Shown here piece by piece: positions 6,615 through 7,520 of a stretch of 7,520 nucleotides of DNA. The stretch comes from an uncultured Bacteroidota bacterium. GTDB lineage: Bacteria > Bacteroidota > Bacteroidia > Chitinophagales > S012-47. Each line of letters opens with the position of its first letter. The stretch's first letter is position 1. A program made the position numbers and the translations under genes. The notes beneath the pieces are model-generated. The model ran no database searches. It had not been told where the DNA came from and saw only the letters and a list, made by a program, of their open reading frames with translations. Where the stretch lies: the NCBI GenBank assembly GCA_913062655.1, contig CAJXXO010000122.1, positions 1 through 7,520 on the forward strand, read 5' to 3'.

Positions 6615-7520
6615 TTAGAAGGTCATCGAAAATTGCAACCCACCGTAATTGCCCCAACCCGGCTGAAACTCCCACATCGGACGAATGTGCGTGGCCCAGC
6701 TCAGGTCATCACTCATATCGAAGTTATACAAGTGTCCATCTACGATGGCATCCACTACATTGAGCAGGTACAAACCAGCGGTGATGATATAGCTCAGGTC
6801 GCGGTTTCTACGGTAAAAGTCCTGCAATTGTAAAAGATTATCGTTGGTAAACTGCTGTGTAAACTCCGTTTCGTAACCATTATTGGGGTATTCATCTGTT
6901 CGGGTGATATAGGCAATCTGTGTATCGCGGTAGCGCTGCTGATTAAAAATGATGAAACCTACGCCCGTACCGATAGCACCATATACGATAGGTAGTTTCC
7001 ACCATTTACCGTTGTACAGTTGGCCTAAACCGGGCATAAGGGCGGAGTAATAGGCCGCTTTACCCGGTGAGTGCTTGTCTTGCGGCTGTGCAAAGGTGTA
7101 GGCATCCAATACGTTCATACCGTAGCTGTAAATGGTAAAAAACAATGCGTGGGTATTCCATTGCTGTCGTTGGTTGGCTTTAACCAATAGGGCAGAGGTG
7201 CTTAAGGAGTTGGCGAAGATATCTTGGGTAGACGTGTCTCCATCTAAACGGAGTGATGCCGCTTCATTGTAGGTGTTTTTATCCTGCTGGGTTTGATAGA
7301 TGGCATAGGCGCCTAGCGCTACACCTCCTGCTGCAATTGGTGTTTTCCAGGTCTGTTGATTGGTCCATTGACCATACCCGGGCAGGAAAGCCGATCTGCG
7401 GGCAATCTTAGCAGGGGTGAGCGATGGTTGCGCTGATGGCGATTGCTCTACGGCAGCCGTATCCTGTGCTACTACCCAAAGACTGATCAGGCAAAATGTA
7501 GCTATCAGGCTAGCCTTCAT
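6615..7520 (-). CDS. DUF5683-type envelope protein with internal domain duplication
   Basis: Function is unknown. The 301-residue protein begins MKASLIATFCLISLWVVAQD, a signal peptide likely cleaved after A18, so the protein is exported or membrane-bound. Residues 153-272 match the pattern I know for DUF5683: AAYYSALMPGLGQLYNGKWW, KLPIVYGAIG, then a polar stretch, then RRNRDLSYIITAGLYLLN and VVDAIVDGHL. Residues 38-145 repeat the same scheme in degenerate form: SAFLPGYGQ, TWKTPIAAGG and later YSYGMNVLDAY. Each copy has one or two hydrophobic segments, so four short membrane or surface helices are possible. The C-terminus is beta-like and ends in F. The gene is upstream of dapB and lepB, a recurrent Bacteroidota order often preceded by parA/parB, which would lie just beyond the right edge. 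The ATG is the last codon in the window, so its ribosome site and any upstream alternative start cannot be seen. Confidence 0.85.
   Translation of the reverse strand: MKASLIATFCLISLWVVAQDTAAVEQSPSAQPSLTPAKIARRSAFLPGYGQWTNQQTWKTPIAAGGVALGAYAIYQTQQDKNTYNEAASLRLDGDTSTQDIFANSLSTSALLVKANQRQQWNTHALFFTIYSYGMNVLDAYTFAQPQDKHSPGKAAYYSALMPGLGQLYNGKWWKLPIVYGAIGTGVGFIIFNQQRYRDTQIAYITRTDEYPNNGYETEFTQQFTNDNLLQLQDFYRRNRDLSYIITAGLYLLNVVDAIVDGHLYNFDMSDDLSWATHIRPMWEFQPGWGNYGGLQFSMTF
6723..7409 (-). repeat. Diverged tandem protein repeat within the DUF5683 gene
   Basis: Copy A covers residues 38-145 (bases 7086-7409) and copy B residues 153-266 (bases 6723-7064). Aligning residues 43-62 with 159-178 without gaps gives 11 identities in 20 (S, A, P, G, G, Q, N, W, K, P, I). 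Near the end of each copy Y133/N136/V137/D139/A140 align with Y251/N254/V255/D257/A258. The spacing is 116-118 residues. The similarity is at protein level; I saw no long DNA identity, so the duplication is old. Confidence 0.65.

Noticed and set aside
6601..6675. Upstream extension of dapB to an ATG at 6675
   Set aside because: The 25 extra residues precede a perfect Rossmann N-terminus, have no family match and would overlap the end of the DUF5683 gene.

Overview
The window reads as a metagenome-style contig whose bulk (about 790 to 7520) is ordinary Bacteroidota chromosome of roughly 50% GC. The evidence is the gene set and order: ftsY-rimO-bshC on the + strand, facing lepB-dapB-DUF5683 on the - strand. 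Supporting traits are the short FtsY without an acidic N-terminal extension, bacillithiol synthase BshC, the long signal peptidase I with an N-terminal membrane module, and weak or absent Shine-Dalgarno sites. A Saprospiria-like lineage is a guess only. No RNA gene, CRISPR array, insertion sequence or phage gene was seen.

The left end does not fit. Bases 1-316 hold the C-terminal end of a corrin-ring (tetrapyrrole) methylase and then the signal peptide of a second, exported protein. This reads like a cobalamin-synthesis locus of a sulfate-reducer-type bacterium. That second gene is cut off in a 34-base stretch (317-350) that contains one A and no T. The ftsY start follows, with a very GC-rich 5' part (403 to about 789). 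At the conserved P-loop codons the base composition drops sharply: by hand count, 102 of 120 codons end in G or C in 421-780, against 63 of 120 in 781-1140. The simplest reading is a chimeric contig end made of two or three source genomes joined at a GC-rich tract and at a conserved GTPase motif. Real transfer or recombination is the alternative.

Layout: 3-236 methylase fragment; 263 to about 340 truncated exported protein; 403-1377 ftsY; 1374-2690 rimO, overlapping ftsY by ATGA; 2729-4327 bshC; 4324-5874 (-) lepB, with its stop overlapping the bshC stop; 5884-6600 (-) dapB; 6615-7520 (-) a DUF5683-type envelope protein with an unusual internal duplication. No gene-free stretch exceeds 300 bases.

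The + strand cluster combines membrane targeting of ribosomes (FtsY), ribosomal protein S12 modification (RimO) and low-molecular-weight thiol synthesis (BshC). The - strand cluster combines an uncharacterised envelope protein, lysine/diaminopimelate synthesis (DapB) and signal-peptide cleavage (LepB). It runs from right to left with 14- and 9-base gaps, so it is probably one operon whose promoter lies beyond the right edge. I found no convincing new biological system. The points worth following up are the two composition junctions and the duplicated DUF5683 protein.
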